Below are positions 17,140 to 27,800 of a DNA stretch of 64,000 nt, piece by piece. Each line of letters starts with the position of its first letter. Positions within the stretch are counted from its first letter, which is position 1. Source of the DNA: Triplophysa rosa (Eukaryota > Chordata > Actinopteri > Cypriniformes > Nemacheilidae); assembly GCF_024868665.1 (NCBI RefSeq), contig NC_079894.1:12737005-12801004 (forward strand). Reading direction: 5' to 3'. The position numbers were made by a program, and so were the translations under genes. The notes below the pieces were generated by a model. It did no database searches. It was not told the DNA's origin and saw nothing but the letters and a program-made list of their open reading frames with translations.

Positions 17140-17330
17140 CTCTCAGACACGGAACACTAGTTGTGTTGGCAATTATGTTAATGGGCTGCCATTAGGCTGT
17201 GGTGCTGTATGAGCGATCAGGGAGCCGAGCTGGCATGGTGGGAGAAAATGATCACAGCCTCCGGGCCTGCTTGATACAGCTCCAGCATCCTCATTTGCAT
17301 AGCATAGCCCCACCCACAGGCATCAGCACC
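17140..17330. promoter_or_regulatory. Candidate conserved non-coding element
   Basis: Non-repetitive block with CAATTATGTTAATGGGC at its start and an octamer ATTTGCAT (17293-17300) near the end, separated by GC-richer sequence. It has no coding potential. Called on texture and motif content only. Confidence 0.3.
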
Positions 17331-17852
17331 GCCCTGTTTCTACGACACCAGGTTGAATTCGACACCGGGTGGCCAGGTGATGCTTCGTCACGCATGTGGC
17401 GGGCTTTCGGACAACGCGTCTCCTCCCGTATCCAGATGGGAGTGTAACCTGAAGCACAGGCCTACTGAGGGAGTTTTATAGGAGTGCCGGTTCATAACAT
17501 TTTTGAAACATCATCATAACATTGGCATGGCGGCATAATGAGGACATAATGAGGTCTGTTATTACCAGAGGCCTGCTGAAAATCCCTCCACGCTCATTGT
17601 TCCCATTTGTGACTGAACCGTGGGGCTGAAGAGGATGGTATGTGGGGAGGGTGGTAGTGTGGTGCATACATACCACAAACATACATGCTGCAAAACATAC
17701 ATTTACAAACTCTAAATCATTTTTTATAAATATTTCAATATTTTTATTGGCCATAAAACATATTTTATAAAATAAATTATGTAGTTGTTTTGCCTTTACA
17801 AATTTGTGCAGGTAATTTTATCATTCACAACATCATATACAGTTTCGTGATC

Positions 17853-18113
17853 AAAGGCCACCTCTTACCAAAATGCAATGTAGACCATTTTGCACTGGTC
17901 CAGAAGCACTTCAGGTTTCAGTTTTTAGTTTATTTTTAATCTCAGATATATTTTTAAACACATATATATATATCTTAAAGATATTCGATTAACATTTTGA
18001 TTCAGTTGTAAATGTTCTGTGTGTTGTATTTAACGTTTGTGTAGTGTTAAAAAAACGAAACGGGAAGTTCTTGACCAGCATTGGGTCAGTGTTGTTTACG
18101 TCAAGTGATCTAT
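17853..18113. mobile_element. Degenerate foldback MITE (TATAGACCACTT family)
   Basis: Its left part (CACTGGTCCAGAAGCACTTC) and right part (GAAGTTCTTGACCAGC...AAGTGATCTAT) are diverged inverted arms. They match the interrupted element whose arms lie at 58136-58193 and 63500-63599. The uninterrupted GAAGTTCTT at 18064-18072 corresponds to the DIRS insertion point in that other copy. Confidence 0.55.
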
Positions 18114-18282
18114 AAAAATAGGGACTTCTGCTCATCGTATTTTTGTTTTGCTGACATAAGGCAGACACAAAAAACCTCATCCCTCCTTCATTAGCAATCT
18201 ATGACATTAGTGAGCTTTTTCAGTCGGTTGTTTTTGTATCACATCGATTTGATGTCACTTTTGTCATCTGAGAAAACATTAA

Positions 18283-18613
18283 TGCTGTGTTCACAGCAAA
18301 AGCGAAACATCACATTCTTGCTCTTTATTAGTCAAGGGATTAGTTCGTTATATTCACGCAAAAACATTGCGCGGCAGCCGGCAGGGAGTGTCTTCACGCG
18401 TCCGGACGTGTCAAACAGTAGGTGTCAATGAGCTCTGAATTTCTGGCTCTGGTTGAAAATGTTCAACTTGCGGCGAAGACAAGCGTCAATCGTGCCACCC
18501 AATGCGTGTCATTGCCTCGCCAGGTGCGAGCTTGCATCTATTCACGTCTCTGCATTGACTTATGTAATTTACTCTCACAAATAGTTCAATTCGCATTTGG
18601 TGTGAACACAGCA
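18283..18613. mobile_element. PIF/Harbinger-like MITE with TAA target duplication
   Basis: The 331-base element has terminal inverted repeats TGCTGTGTTCACA (18283-18295) and TGTGAACACAGCA (18601-18613), flanked by TAA on both sides (18280-18282 and 18614-18616). A 3-bp TAA/TTA duplication is the rule for PIF/Harbinger transposons. The homology extends inward (AAAGCGAA against TTCGCATTT). There is no transposase, so it is non-autonomous. Confidence 0.7.
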
Positions 18614-20419
18614 TAAGGGTCAGGAAATCATTCTGATTCACTGTGGTTTCATCCGTTCTATGTTGCAATTCCTAAAAAGTTCCCAGCTGCCCATTTACTT
18701 TACTCGCCTCATTTAAATGACCTTTTTTGACAAGTATTCATTTTGGACGCTGCTCGCAAACCTTGTATATATCTGTCTGTCTTCCTTTCTGTCTTCCTGG
18801 TGGACAGCATCAGTGCTGACTGCTCATTTGCTCTTTCATTGTCTGATCTCACCGCTGCAGATAAGAGCACCCCACCCCCACATCAGTTCACTTCAGCAGT
18901 GTGTGTGTGTGTCACTGTCGCAAGCTGCCAGACTCTTTCTCGATAGCCTCGACATTACGCAGGATTGTTTGTGCCTGCAGTGAGAACGACACACTATCAA
19001 CTCGCATGGTCTTTTAGTAGCAATTTTAAATTAAAAAATTCTCCATCCCAGCATTTCTTTCACCAAACAGCCATCCAGTTCTTAAGTCTTATCTGTGTGT
19101 CTGTGTGTGAATGGATCGTCTCTCTCTCTTTCAGTCGTTTTTGTGTATGTATAAGGTAGAGCCAGAGTGCTGATATTATTGATCCCGGCTTTCAGAATTC
19201 ATTACGTCGCCGTGCCACATCTTTATTTATGTCCCTGCTCTGCGCTTCTCTCTTTTCACATTATTCTTTTATTATTCCTTTACTGCTGCCTTATCTGCTG
19301 TATTTGGGTCTGGATGAGACCTGCCATCCTTAGGCGCTGACGACAGATTTGATTGGAGAGATATCACTCCCCTTGCTCAAGCCCCGCCCCCACTGCCCAC
19401 AAATCCACCCCCTCCTCCCCTACAACCACGGACAGAGTAAGACTTCTCTGTCCGATCACCCTGATTATTCCAGAGATCAGAGACTGCGGCTGTGGAATGG
19501 CCCGGCATGGCCCGGTTGGGTTGTGAGACTGGGGACGTGACCGTTATGCTGATGGAGGCAGCGGATCAATAATTTAGGCCTTGGCCTTAATGGTGGCGTT
19601 AAAAGCTCATACTTCTACAGGCCCGGAGGCTCGGCTGCTTAAAGGTGCAGCGCAGAAATAATAGACTTTTACATAAAACCTTCGGTGAGGGACGAATGCA
19701 AGATATTTTCCCTTCTGATGTCTGAAGAGCCATGCGTCCTCAGAGGTGCACGGTGCCATTGGTATATTCAAATCCACGCGCATATTATAGTGCGTGTCAG
19801 CATTGTGCTCTTTGTCGCGCTCCTACCGGGGAGCCTTTAACACGTTTATGCAAGCTTTGTTTTGCCTCTAATCCTTTTTAAGACCCGATCCACCTCTTGG
19901 TCTTATTGATTCTCACAAAGCCTTCTTCATATCCACATATCCCAGAAGAACAAAGAGGTCGGCGACGCCGGTACTTAATCCGTTTCTCTCTCTTGTTTCT
20001 CTGTATGTCTCTCTGTCTGTCTGTCGTTCTGCCTTGTCTCAGCCTTAAGGCTATACACACCACACACTTAGGATTTGGACATCCATTGATTTGATTCGGG
20101 GACATTAACGTCAAGGCCCTGCGCATCTTGCCAAATCCAAGAGCCAAGCCAAGCTTTCTATTCCCCAATGGCTGGATTCAAGCACCTCATCTACTCAACC
20201 CCCCCACGCACCAATCGTTCGCATCCTCTTTCAGTCATTTTCTCTCTCTCTCTCTTTCTTTCCCTTACCCTTCGGGGGTGGATATATTAGATATAACCAA
20301 TTCAATTTTATGCAGCCAGGACAGACTCCCTGAAGGCATAAATACACACATTTTTTAATACACTCCACACCAGGAAAGGCCCATCCGCCGCAGGCTGCAC
20401 CGGGTCCCCTCGCACTCAA
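18614..20419. other. Intron 2 segment, no gene seen
   Basis: Mixed composition with short CT- and C-rich runs. The block 19530-19660 (GATCAATAATTTAGGCC and neighbouring sequence) is non-repetitive and might be regulatory. No splice-flanked coding exon was recognised. Confidence 0.4.
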
Positions 20420-20665
20420 TTATTAATGTAACGACTCTGCGACTTAATTAAATACTAAAGACAGTGTGGCCCTGCAAAGGAATGGAACGAGAAGGGCTCA
20501 TGTATATTGAAGCGCAGGCACCCGCAGATACAGTCCTCTGCAGGAATAAAGAGAAGAGGATAAACAAATAAAAGATAGTGGGATGACCTTAAGTCTGATG
20601 CGGGAGAATTGCAAGCTTATTATTTAGATCTGAATGATTTATTAAATAAACCAATGTACGAGGTA
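20420..20665. promoter_or_regulatory. Candidate conserved non-coding element
   Basis: A 245-base block free of simple repeats. It carries CAATTATTAATG, ACTTAATTAAATAC, AATAAACAAATAAAAG (forkhead-like) and TGATTTATTAAATAAA (HOX/PBX-like TGATTTAT). Stops in all frames exclude a long coding exon. A regulatory role is inferred. Confidence 0.35.
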
Positions 20666-20963
20666 GTAAATGGATATTAGCTTCGGTTTAATCCTACTTG
20701 GTCTGCTTGATATGCTTAATGCTGGCGGGGCTATTTTTAGACGAGAGAGGAGGAATGTTTTTAAGTGGTGTTATGGTGGTAAAATTGTCTCACACATTAA
20801 TTTGTGGCGAAGTGTTAAAATGGGATTGAACAGATGGATGTGCAAAACTATATTTGACTGGTTTTGGGTTTGCCTGACTGGACATCTTTCTTGAAGGTGT
20901 GTTTACATAAGACATACAAGATGTTTTTGTGTATCATCATGTCCATTGCTAGTGATGGCTTGC

Positions 20964-21238
20964 TTAAAGGGATAGTTCACCCAGAAATGAAAGAAATGTC
21001 ATCATTTACTCAACCTCTTGTCATTTCAAACCTAAGAAGATATTTTGAAGAATGTTGGTAACGGAACAATGGCGGGTCCCATGTCACTTCTATTGTACCT
21101 CTGTCATGCAGTTATCAACATTCTTCAAAATATCTTCTTTTGTGTTCTGCGGAAGCAAGAAAGTCATACAGGATTGAAATGACAAGAGGATGAGTAAAAG
21201 ATGACTAAATTAAAATTTTGGTTGGACTATCACTTTAA
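20964..21238. mobile_element. Foldback MITE, full length
   Basis: Begins TTAAAGGGATAGTTCACCC and ends with a mutated inverted copy (GGACTATCACTTTAA), with TTAA at both ends (20964-20967, 21234-21237). The centre holds inverted copies of GAATGTTGGTAAC and GTTATCAACATTC. Confidence 0.75.
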
Positions 21239-21498
21239 AAACAGCACATGGTCAATTGACACACCATTTAAAAACGGTCTGAATGTATATGGCTATAGTA
21301 GCGGCTTCAAAGAGGAGAGAGAGCGCAAAATGTCTAAAAAACAATTTTAGCATGCTAGAAAAAATATCAATGCTTATAGAAACAAGATAATTATTGTCTT
21401 TAGTAATCAACTAGTCAGGTGTCAACCAGTAGTCCACCATGACCAATCTCTAGTTAAGATATTGCTCAAAATTATGATTATAATTGTGGCTACAAAAC
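21239..21498. other. Intron sequence between MITE and DIRS copy A
   Basis: AT-rich; nothing recognised. It ends in the AAC trinucleotide (21496-21498) that borders the DIRS element. Confidence 0.5.
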
Positions 21499-21645
21499 GT
21501 CTTGGTTACGGATGTAACCTCTGTTCCCTGATGGAGGGAACGAGACGTTGTGTCGAAGCAACAGAATGGGGTTTGTCTTGAGAACCTATTATCTTCTGAG
21601 TATTTAGAAAAGGCCAATGAAAATTGGCGAATGAAATTTGCATGC
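21499..21645. repeat. DIRS copy A, left inverted terminal repeat
   Basis: From CGACGTTGTGTCGA inward to AAATTTGCATGC it is the inverted copy of 27035-27155. The outermost bases (GTCTTGGTTACGGATG) differ from the other end, as expected for DIRS, where the ends are completed from the internal complementary region. About 40 bases found in the copy B repeat (including a TATAAAA) are missing here. Confidence 0.85.
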
Positions 21646-21727
21646 TCATTCATTCACCTGTTGGTCTGAGGAGCCTAAAGCATCCTCCCCCGACCGCTGG
21701 GGTGGGCGGCCAGTGTTGTGGCATGAG

Positions 21728-21835
21728 GGACACAACGTCTCGTTCCCTCCATCAGGGAACCGAGGTTACATCCGTAACCAAGACGTTCCCTTTCTGTCGG
21801 TCTCTCGACGTTGTGTCGACCAACAGAATGGGTTT
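21728..21835. repeat. DIRS copy A, internal complementary region
   Basis: It contains the reverse complement of the left element end (GTTACATCCGTAACCAAGAC) joined through GTT (21785-21787) to the reverse complement of the right end (CCCTTTCTGTCGG...). This is the junction expected of a circular DIRS intermediate and templates the terminal bases during replication. Confidence 0.85.
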
Positions 21836-22429
21836 CCTATGGAAAACGCCACAGCACTGAGCCGCGTCACAATCTCTGCGGTTCGACATTGACTGGCCTG
21901 GGCGAGTCAGACGAAGACGCTAACGCGAAATTATGACCCTCCAGTGGAGAGGAAGGGGAACCCAGAGCTTTACACAAAGTTGGGAAGCCCCTGTCACCGG
22001 CCGTCACGGGCGGAGGCCTAGTTCTCTAAATGGCGAGAAGCCGCCTGGCACCGTACGGGCCACTGGGTAAGCATTATTCCCCCCTGGGGGAAAAACGCTG
22101 CAGAGGCCACTACCTACCGTAGGGAGGAATAGTGGAGACACCACATGGTCTCACCATCAGGGGAGAACTCATGGGAGGAATGTGCGGACTGCAGGAGTTA
22201 ACCGCAAGGTGGGAGTCCACCTGGGGAGGTCATGGGTTGCCAAGGTGGGAACCATTCATGAGGATACATCAGACGGAACAGCCCACGGAGGGGGGGTTAC
22301 CACGTCTGGAGCACTAGGTCCGGTTAGAGCTATGTGGGAGATAACTCAACTGTTCCCCGGCCTAAGGGGGCAGGGCTGCTCTGCCCAGCCTGTCCCCTGG
22401 AAGGGTGCTTAGTGATGGATGGAATGCCT

Positions 22430-23530
22430 GTTCTTTACCCGAGGGGAAAGAAGTGAGGCGGGATCGCCACTGCTCCCCCCGGAGGGGGAAGGGCTTCCGC
22501 AGGCGTACGCCCTACCGGCTGCCGGTCCCACACCTTGCCAGGATGCGGGCTGACACCGGTTCCGCGCGTAGGTATTAGAACCTCACGGAGTTGTTGGGCA
22601 TAGCCCAACCCGCAGCTCTGCAGATGTCTGCCAGAGAGGCGCCCTGAGCCAGTGCCCATGAGGGGTGTGCCTCACTCCCAACGGGCAAGGGCGAATTGAG
22701 ATCGGTATGCCCTAACGAGGGCATCCACGATCCAGTGCGCCAGCCTCTGTTTGGAGACAGCCCTCCTGCTGACCTCCGAAACAGACAAAGAGCTGCTCAG
22801 AGCTTCTGGGCTCTGCGTGCGGTCCAAGTAGAGGCGCCGTGCACGTACTGGACACAACACGGATAGGTTGGGTATTCCTCCCGCGCCTGCAGGTTCACCA
22901 CCTGGTCTCTCGGGAGAGTGGTGGGAACCTTGGGCATGTAGCCGGGGCTAGGCAATCTGTGGACACGGAGGGTGCTTGTAGATCCCTCTTGGAGGTGAGC
23001 GCCATGCAGAAAGCCGTCTGTATCAAGACTGAGAAAGAGCGGCAACCCCGAAAGGCTCGAAGGGGGCGGGGCCTCTTGAGGCCCGCCACCTAGGTCGCAA
23101 GAGGGTACGGAGCGCGGGTAAGGTGGTCACCCTCTCGCGCCCCCTAGGAACCTAATGACCAGGTCGTGCTGTCCCAGAGGCTACCCAGCACTTGGGTCAT
23201 GATGAGCGGCCGTAGCGGCTACATACATTCCCAGTGTGGAGGGGGAGAGGTTACTCCCCAGTCTCTCTTGAGGACGGGACAGCTCGTACCCGACCGAGCA
23301 ACTCCGCGGGTCTTCTCGCAGAGAAGAGCACCAGGACGAGAAGAGGCGCCACCTATGGGCGTACAGCCGCCCAGTGGCCGAAGCCCTAGCCTGAGTGACG
23401 TCCCAACCAGACCGGGGGTGGGTCACTCAGGATCTCCTCGTCCCGTCCAGACATGGAGACCAGGTTCTGCCTGGGATGCCGTAATGTGCCCCTTCCCCTG
23501 GGGAAGCAGTTCGCAAGGGGGAGCGGCCAG
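22430..23530 (-). pseudogene. DIRS copy A tyrosine recombinase remnant
   Basis: Several overlapping minus-strand frames cover an integrase of the phage lambda (tyrosine recombinase) type. They include an N-terminal part with WRLFSSWCSS (core-binding-like), SPSTLGMYVAATAAHHDP, and a catalytic part with PVRARRLYLDRTQSPEALS. The frame changes repeatedly, so no single protein is encoded. In DIRS elements this enzyme inserts the circular DNA intermediate, replacing the usual DDE integrase. Confidence 0.7.
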
Positions 23531-23569
23531 GGGGGAGTTGTTGTCAGAGCCTTAGCTCCGAGAACCAAG

Positions 23570-24310
23570 TCCTGGTTAGGCCAAAGGGGGCGTAACTAGT
23601 ACCACTTGATGCTCCTCTTCCCTGGCCTTGCACAGGACCTGTGCAATGAGGCTCACTGGGGGGAAGCGTACTTCCGCTTGTCCCGCGGCCAGCTGTGCGC
23701 AAGGGCATCCGTGCCAAGGGTTGCCTCGGACAGGGAGTACCAAAGTGGACAATGGGTGGAGTCCAAGGAGGCAACAGGACCACCTGTGCCTGGCCGAACC
23801 TCTCCCAAATGAGCCGGCTGCGTGGGGATGGAGTCGCCACTCTCCGCCAGGCGTCGACTGACGAGAGAGCGCATCAGCTGTCTGGTTCAGGACGCCTGGG
23901 ATGTGTGTGGCTCGCAGGGAAATGATCACCTGCTGACTCCAGAGGAGGAGGCACCGGGCGAGTTATGTTCGCTGCCGTGAGCAAATCCAATGATATACGC
24001 CACAGCAGCTGTGCTGTCCGACCAGACCAGCACGTGCTTGCCCTGCACGAGAGGTAGTAGCCTCCAAGTAGCACAACCAACAACTCTAGGCAGTTGAAAT
24101 GCCAATGCAGGCGGGGGCCCGTCGACCACCCCGACACTGCTTGCCTGTTGCACACGGCACCCCAACCCCAAGGAGGTCATGGAGACCAGGGGGTTAGGGT
24201 GTGTCGGCAGAAAAGCGTGTGGCCATACGCCTGCTGCCGGTGTGCCACGCTCTCCAAGGAACTTGACTCTGTAGCCAGTGTTGGAGCGGTCGTATGTGCA
24301 TCGACCCAAG
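23570..24310 (-). pseudogene. DIRS copy A RNase H remnant
   Basis: Minus-strand frames contain HVLVWSDSTAAVAYI, with the RNase H Asp motif, and GVLNQTADALSR, the C-terminal RNase H signature of retroelements. They lie in different frames, separated by indels. The region follows the reverse transcriptase in element orientation, as in DIRS pol. Confidence 0.7.
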
Positions 24311-24409
24311 GGGGACCACCCCCGCCGAGGATGCCATGTATCCCAGGAGCCTCTGAAATTGTTTCAGGGGGACCGCTGACTGTCTGAAAGCTTCAGGCAG
24401 TTCAACACT

Positions 24410-25230
24410 GATCGGGCGCGCTCTGTAGTCAGTCGCACTGCCTCTGGGAGGCCGCGTGGGTGCGGGCTTCCTCGTCGCGGGTCTCGCGGCCCCCGGGGGG
24501 GGGGTGAGCGGGGCCGCTCATAAGGACAGAGTCGAGTTCCCTACCGAGAAAGAGGACGCTCTGCACCGGGGAGAGCTTGCTCCTCTCAGTTGACCTGTAG
24601 CCCCACCAGATCTCGAGAGTGCGCCAAGCTGAGCCAGTCGTCGAGATAGTTTAGTACCTGCACACCTCCTTCCCTGAGGGGAAGGAGGGTGGCTTCCACG
24701 ACCTTCGTAAAGACTCGTGGAGACATGGACAGACCGAAGGGGAGGACCCTGTACTGATATGCCCGTCCCTCGAACACGAACCGTCGGAACGGCCGATGTC
24801 GAGGGAGGATCGAGACATGAAGTACGCGTCCTTCAGGTCGATTGCCATGAACCAGTCCTGACACCTGACGGACGTCAGGATGCGCTTCTGCGTGATCAAC
24901 CTGAAAGGCAGCTATTGTGTAGGTGCCTGTTCAGAACACACAGACCCAAGATAGGGCGCAACCCCCTGCCTTTCTTGGGGACAATGAAGTTCAGGCTGTA
25001 AAACCCATTGAACATCTCGGCTGGTGAGACGGGCTCGATCACTTCCTTCACCAGAAGGGTGGCGACCTCGGCCCGAAGTACGGGAACATCCTAGCCTCTG
25101 ACTGAGGTATATCGGATGCCCTGAAACTTGGCGGGCGTGAGGCGACTGGATCGCGTAGCCGAGACCGATCGTCTTCCCTAGCCAGCCTGACAGTCTGGGA
25201 AGCCGGACAGGCTCCCAGAATGAGACGGGG
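24410..25230 (-). pseudogene. DIRS copy A reverse transcriptase remnant
   Basis: Minus-strand frames show QDWFMAIDLKDAYF (first catalytic Asp region), VLPFGLSMSPRVFTKV and NYLDDWL, which is an intact YxDD-type active site. The polymerase is broken by frameshifts between these blocks. It also lacks about 40 bases downstream of YLDD that copy B retains. It functioned in first-strand synthesis of the retrotransposon RNA; it is inactive now. Confidence 0.75.
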
Positions 25231-25489
25231 ACTAAAGGTATGATCTTTTTCATCGTCTCCCCGGGGGGTGGTTCGATGGCTAGCAGTATGGATTCCTTGC
25301 CGGGGGAGGTCCCCCGGGGAGGAGATCGGCTCTGCTGTTTTTCCTGCCTGGCGACTGCGCAGCCCATGACGCAACGTCGAGTTTGCCGTTCACCGTCGTG
25401 CAGAGGGTGGGAGCGGCTGTGATAACCCAGAGAGAGAGGAAAGAGGACGTCGAAGAGGACCAGGGCTGCTGCGAAGCAGACAGGCGGCC

Positions 25490-26940
25490 GAGTCACGGCA
25501 CAGAGGACTGCTTCTTTACTGTCGAGAACCCTCCGGGGGAGGCCGCGTGCGGGTCTCGCGACCCCCGACGGGCAGGGGTGAGCGGGGCCGCTGCGGCTCG
25601 ACAGTAACACCAACCAGCCCCCCCTTGCGAGACGGGTGCGTCGAGAAAGCGGACCTTCTCGGCGTTACTCATCTGCGCAAGGATCGGCCAGAGGAGTTTC
25701 TCATGGACCACAAGTGTGGACATCGTCCGACCCAGGGCCCGCGTGGTCACCTTGGTTGCCCGCAGAGTGAAGCGGGTGGCGGCGCGGAGTTCCTGCATAA
25801 GCGCTGGGTCGGTCTTACCCTCGTGGAGCTCTCTCAATGCCCTGGCCTGGCAGGAGCCATAGCGTGGAGAGAGGAGGCAGCTTGGTCCGCCGCAATGTAA
25901 GCTCTCGACACCAGAGATGCCGAGACACCACATGCTTTGGACGGGAGTCTAGGTCGAGCCCCCCCCCCAGGTGGCCGCCGCCTATGGGCACGAGTGCACC
26001 GCGGCGGCATACTCCACCTGGGGGACAACGACGTATCCTCCAGCTGTCTCAACCTCGAGGGAAGAGAGGGTGACGGAACTTTGTTTGACGTGAAACGTGC
26101 CGGAAAGGGGCGTTCCAGTTCTTACTAAGTTCCTCATGCACTTCCGGTAAACACGGCACTGGGGGCGGGCGTGGCTTGGAGCCGCGCTCAAACCCGAGGC
26201 GCCATGTAGCCAGCCGCGAGTGCCGGGAAAGGCAGTGCGGGCACTGCAACCCAACACTCACGGCGGCTCTGGAAAGCATGGCTGACATTTCGACGTCCGC
26301 TTCTTCCTGGGCTCGACCCCCCAAGGGAGGGAGCCCGTGGAATTGTCGGAGTCAGATGGCAGTACGTCACCCCCCGATGCTGCAAGAGACATCTCATCAT
26401 CACGCATCGTGTCCGAATACGTGATTGAGGAATAAAACGGCGGACCGTCTCCTGGGGAACGGTCAGACGAGCGAGACGAGGTGCGAACGGTCCGTGAGCC
26501 AGTGGCTGGCGGATTATCGCTCACAGTAATCCTCATATCACCCTCGCTGCTTGCCGTAGCGGACGGCAGGGCCGTAGTCCTGCCGCCACGGAACGGGGAG
26601 CAAACGAGGTGGTGGCTGAGTCCCATGGGAACACAGCCACCCGTGACGCAACGTCTGAATCATCACCGCCCGCAGTGCGGGAAGGACGTATCCACAATGT
26701 CTGCCCCAGCGTACTGGAAGCAGGCATCGTGTCCGTCCCCCTCCTCGATGAGTGTGTTGCACCCATGAGAACAGCGGGACATGCCACGCTGGAGAAATTT
26801 GCTCTTTTAGAAAGGAAATTTGCTCGAACACCTCCGGAACTGCCGAGACGCCCAGGGGAGAGTCACTGCAGGAAGGGACCGTCCGCTGTCCACGTCGTAT
26901 ATTCCAGCAGAAAAATGATCACCAAAGATCGTAGAGAAGC
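25490..26940 (-). pseudogene. DIRS copy A gag-like ORF remnant
   Basis: Broken minus-strand frames at the element's 5' end, upstream of the polymerase, where DIRS elements place a gag-like structural ORF. Recognisable pieces include LQELRAATRFTL-type helical sequence (here MQELRAATRF), STLVVHEKLLW and RFLDAPVSQ. About 200 bases present in copy B near 62200-62420 are missing here. Conversely, about 520 bases at 26190-26715 are kept here and lost in copy B. Confidence 0.55.
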
Positions 26941-27034
26941 TCATCAGATGCGTAGGCTCTGAAGAACAAAAGGAGAAAGAATGAATGAGCACGCCGGCTT
27001 CCCTCTTATACCCGGACATCCGGGGAGGAGCCCG

Positions 27035-27155
27035 GCATGCAAATTTCATTCGCCAATTTTCATTGGCCTTTTCTAAATACTCAGAAGATGATAGGTTCTC
27101 AAGACAAACCCCATTCTGTCGGTTCGACACAACGTCGAGAGACCGACAGAAAGGG
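27035..27155. repeat. DIRS copy A, right inverted terminal repeat
   Basis: Inverted partner of 21499-21645, running from GCATGCAAATTTC to GACAGAAAGGG. A TATAAGAG on the minus strand just inside (near 27004-27012) may be the decayed element promoter that once drove gag. Confidence 0.8.
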
Positions 27156-27158
27156 AAC

Positions 27159-27529
27159 CTATTTCTGAGAGATGGGCATGATCTATTACATTGCATTACC
27201 TTTGATCGTGTGCCTGCATGCATGTCTAAAAATGTCTACAGGCTAGTTATTGGATTTCTCATTGAGATTATGAATCACGTTCTCATTGGAGTGTAGCCCT
27301 CATAATTGTGAGTTGACCGGTCTTTGATTTGACAGCTGGAGTGTAGGTTATGACCTCGGGTCAGGAGTCAGCAAATAAAGCACTGGAGTGAAGTGAAGAA
27401 CCAGCACTCCGGGCAAATTCATCTCTTTACGGTGAAATCACACGTTTCTGCCCATTACGAACGAGCGGCACCTCAACATAGCAGCAAAGGAAGTGCTTCC
27501 AAAGTGACGGGATCTAAAGCGACATTATC
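27159..27529. other. Intron sequence right of DIRS copy A
   Basis: No gene or repeat recognised. The open frame at 27393-27581 has no domain. Confidence 0.4.
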
Positions 27530-27800
27530 TTTTACTTCTGTTTCATTAAATTCGGCTGAGATTGCTATCCTCCAAGATTAGCTCTCAAATGAGAAATCTC
27601 TGTGACCGAAGGGCTGAAAAATAGTTTAAACTCAACGCCTGAACCCCAAAAGCGCCGTTCCTGTTACTTGTGCCCAGTTTATCTCGTAATTAATTATTCA
27701 AATTCGTTTTTAAACAGAAGTCGCATTTGGAGAGGCTTATTCAAAGGCAGATGCCTTTTTAGCTAATGGCAGGCAAGCCCTACCATTAGCTTGAAAAATA
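27530..27800. promoter_or_regulatory. Candidate conserved non-coding element
   Basis: Long non-repetitive block with TCGTAATTAATTATTC, CAAGATTAGCTC and two inverted copies of a GCTAATGG/CCATTAGC motif (around 27762-27790). The many stop codons argue against coding. Regulatory function is inferred from motif density only. Confidence 0.35.

Larger units (their letters stand above)
21499..27158 (-). mobile_element. DIRS-type tyrosine-recombinase retrotransposon, copy A (defective)
   Basis: A ~5.66-kb element whose coding strand is the minus strand, antisense to pbx1. From its 5' end (right) it shows an inverted terminal repeat, gag-like remnants, reverse transcriptase, RNase H and tyrosine recombinase remnants, then an internal complementary region and the other terminal repeat. 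AAC flanks both ends (21496-21498, 27156-27158), with no longer target duplication. This gene order and the ends are diagnostic of DIRS rather than LTR elements. All genes carry frameshifts, stops or deletions, so it is non-autonomous now. A second copy is at 58194-63502. Confidence 0.9.

Noticed and set aside
22132..24387. Plus-strand frames of 60-130 codons
   Set aside because: Shadows of the GC-rich, minus-strand DIRS coding region; no domains of their own.
24912..25613. 233-codon minus-strand open frame
   Set aside because: It lies inside DIRS copy A and mixes gag and polymerase remnants in shifted frames. It is not a host gene or an intact transposon protein.
21499..27158. Interpretation as an LTR retrovirus-like element
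   Set aside because: The terminal repeats are inverted, an internal complementary region is present, and a tyrosine recombinase replaces the DDE integrase; no protease or envelope-like frame is seen.
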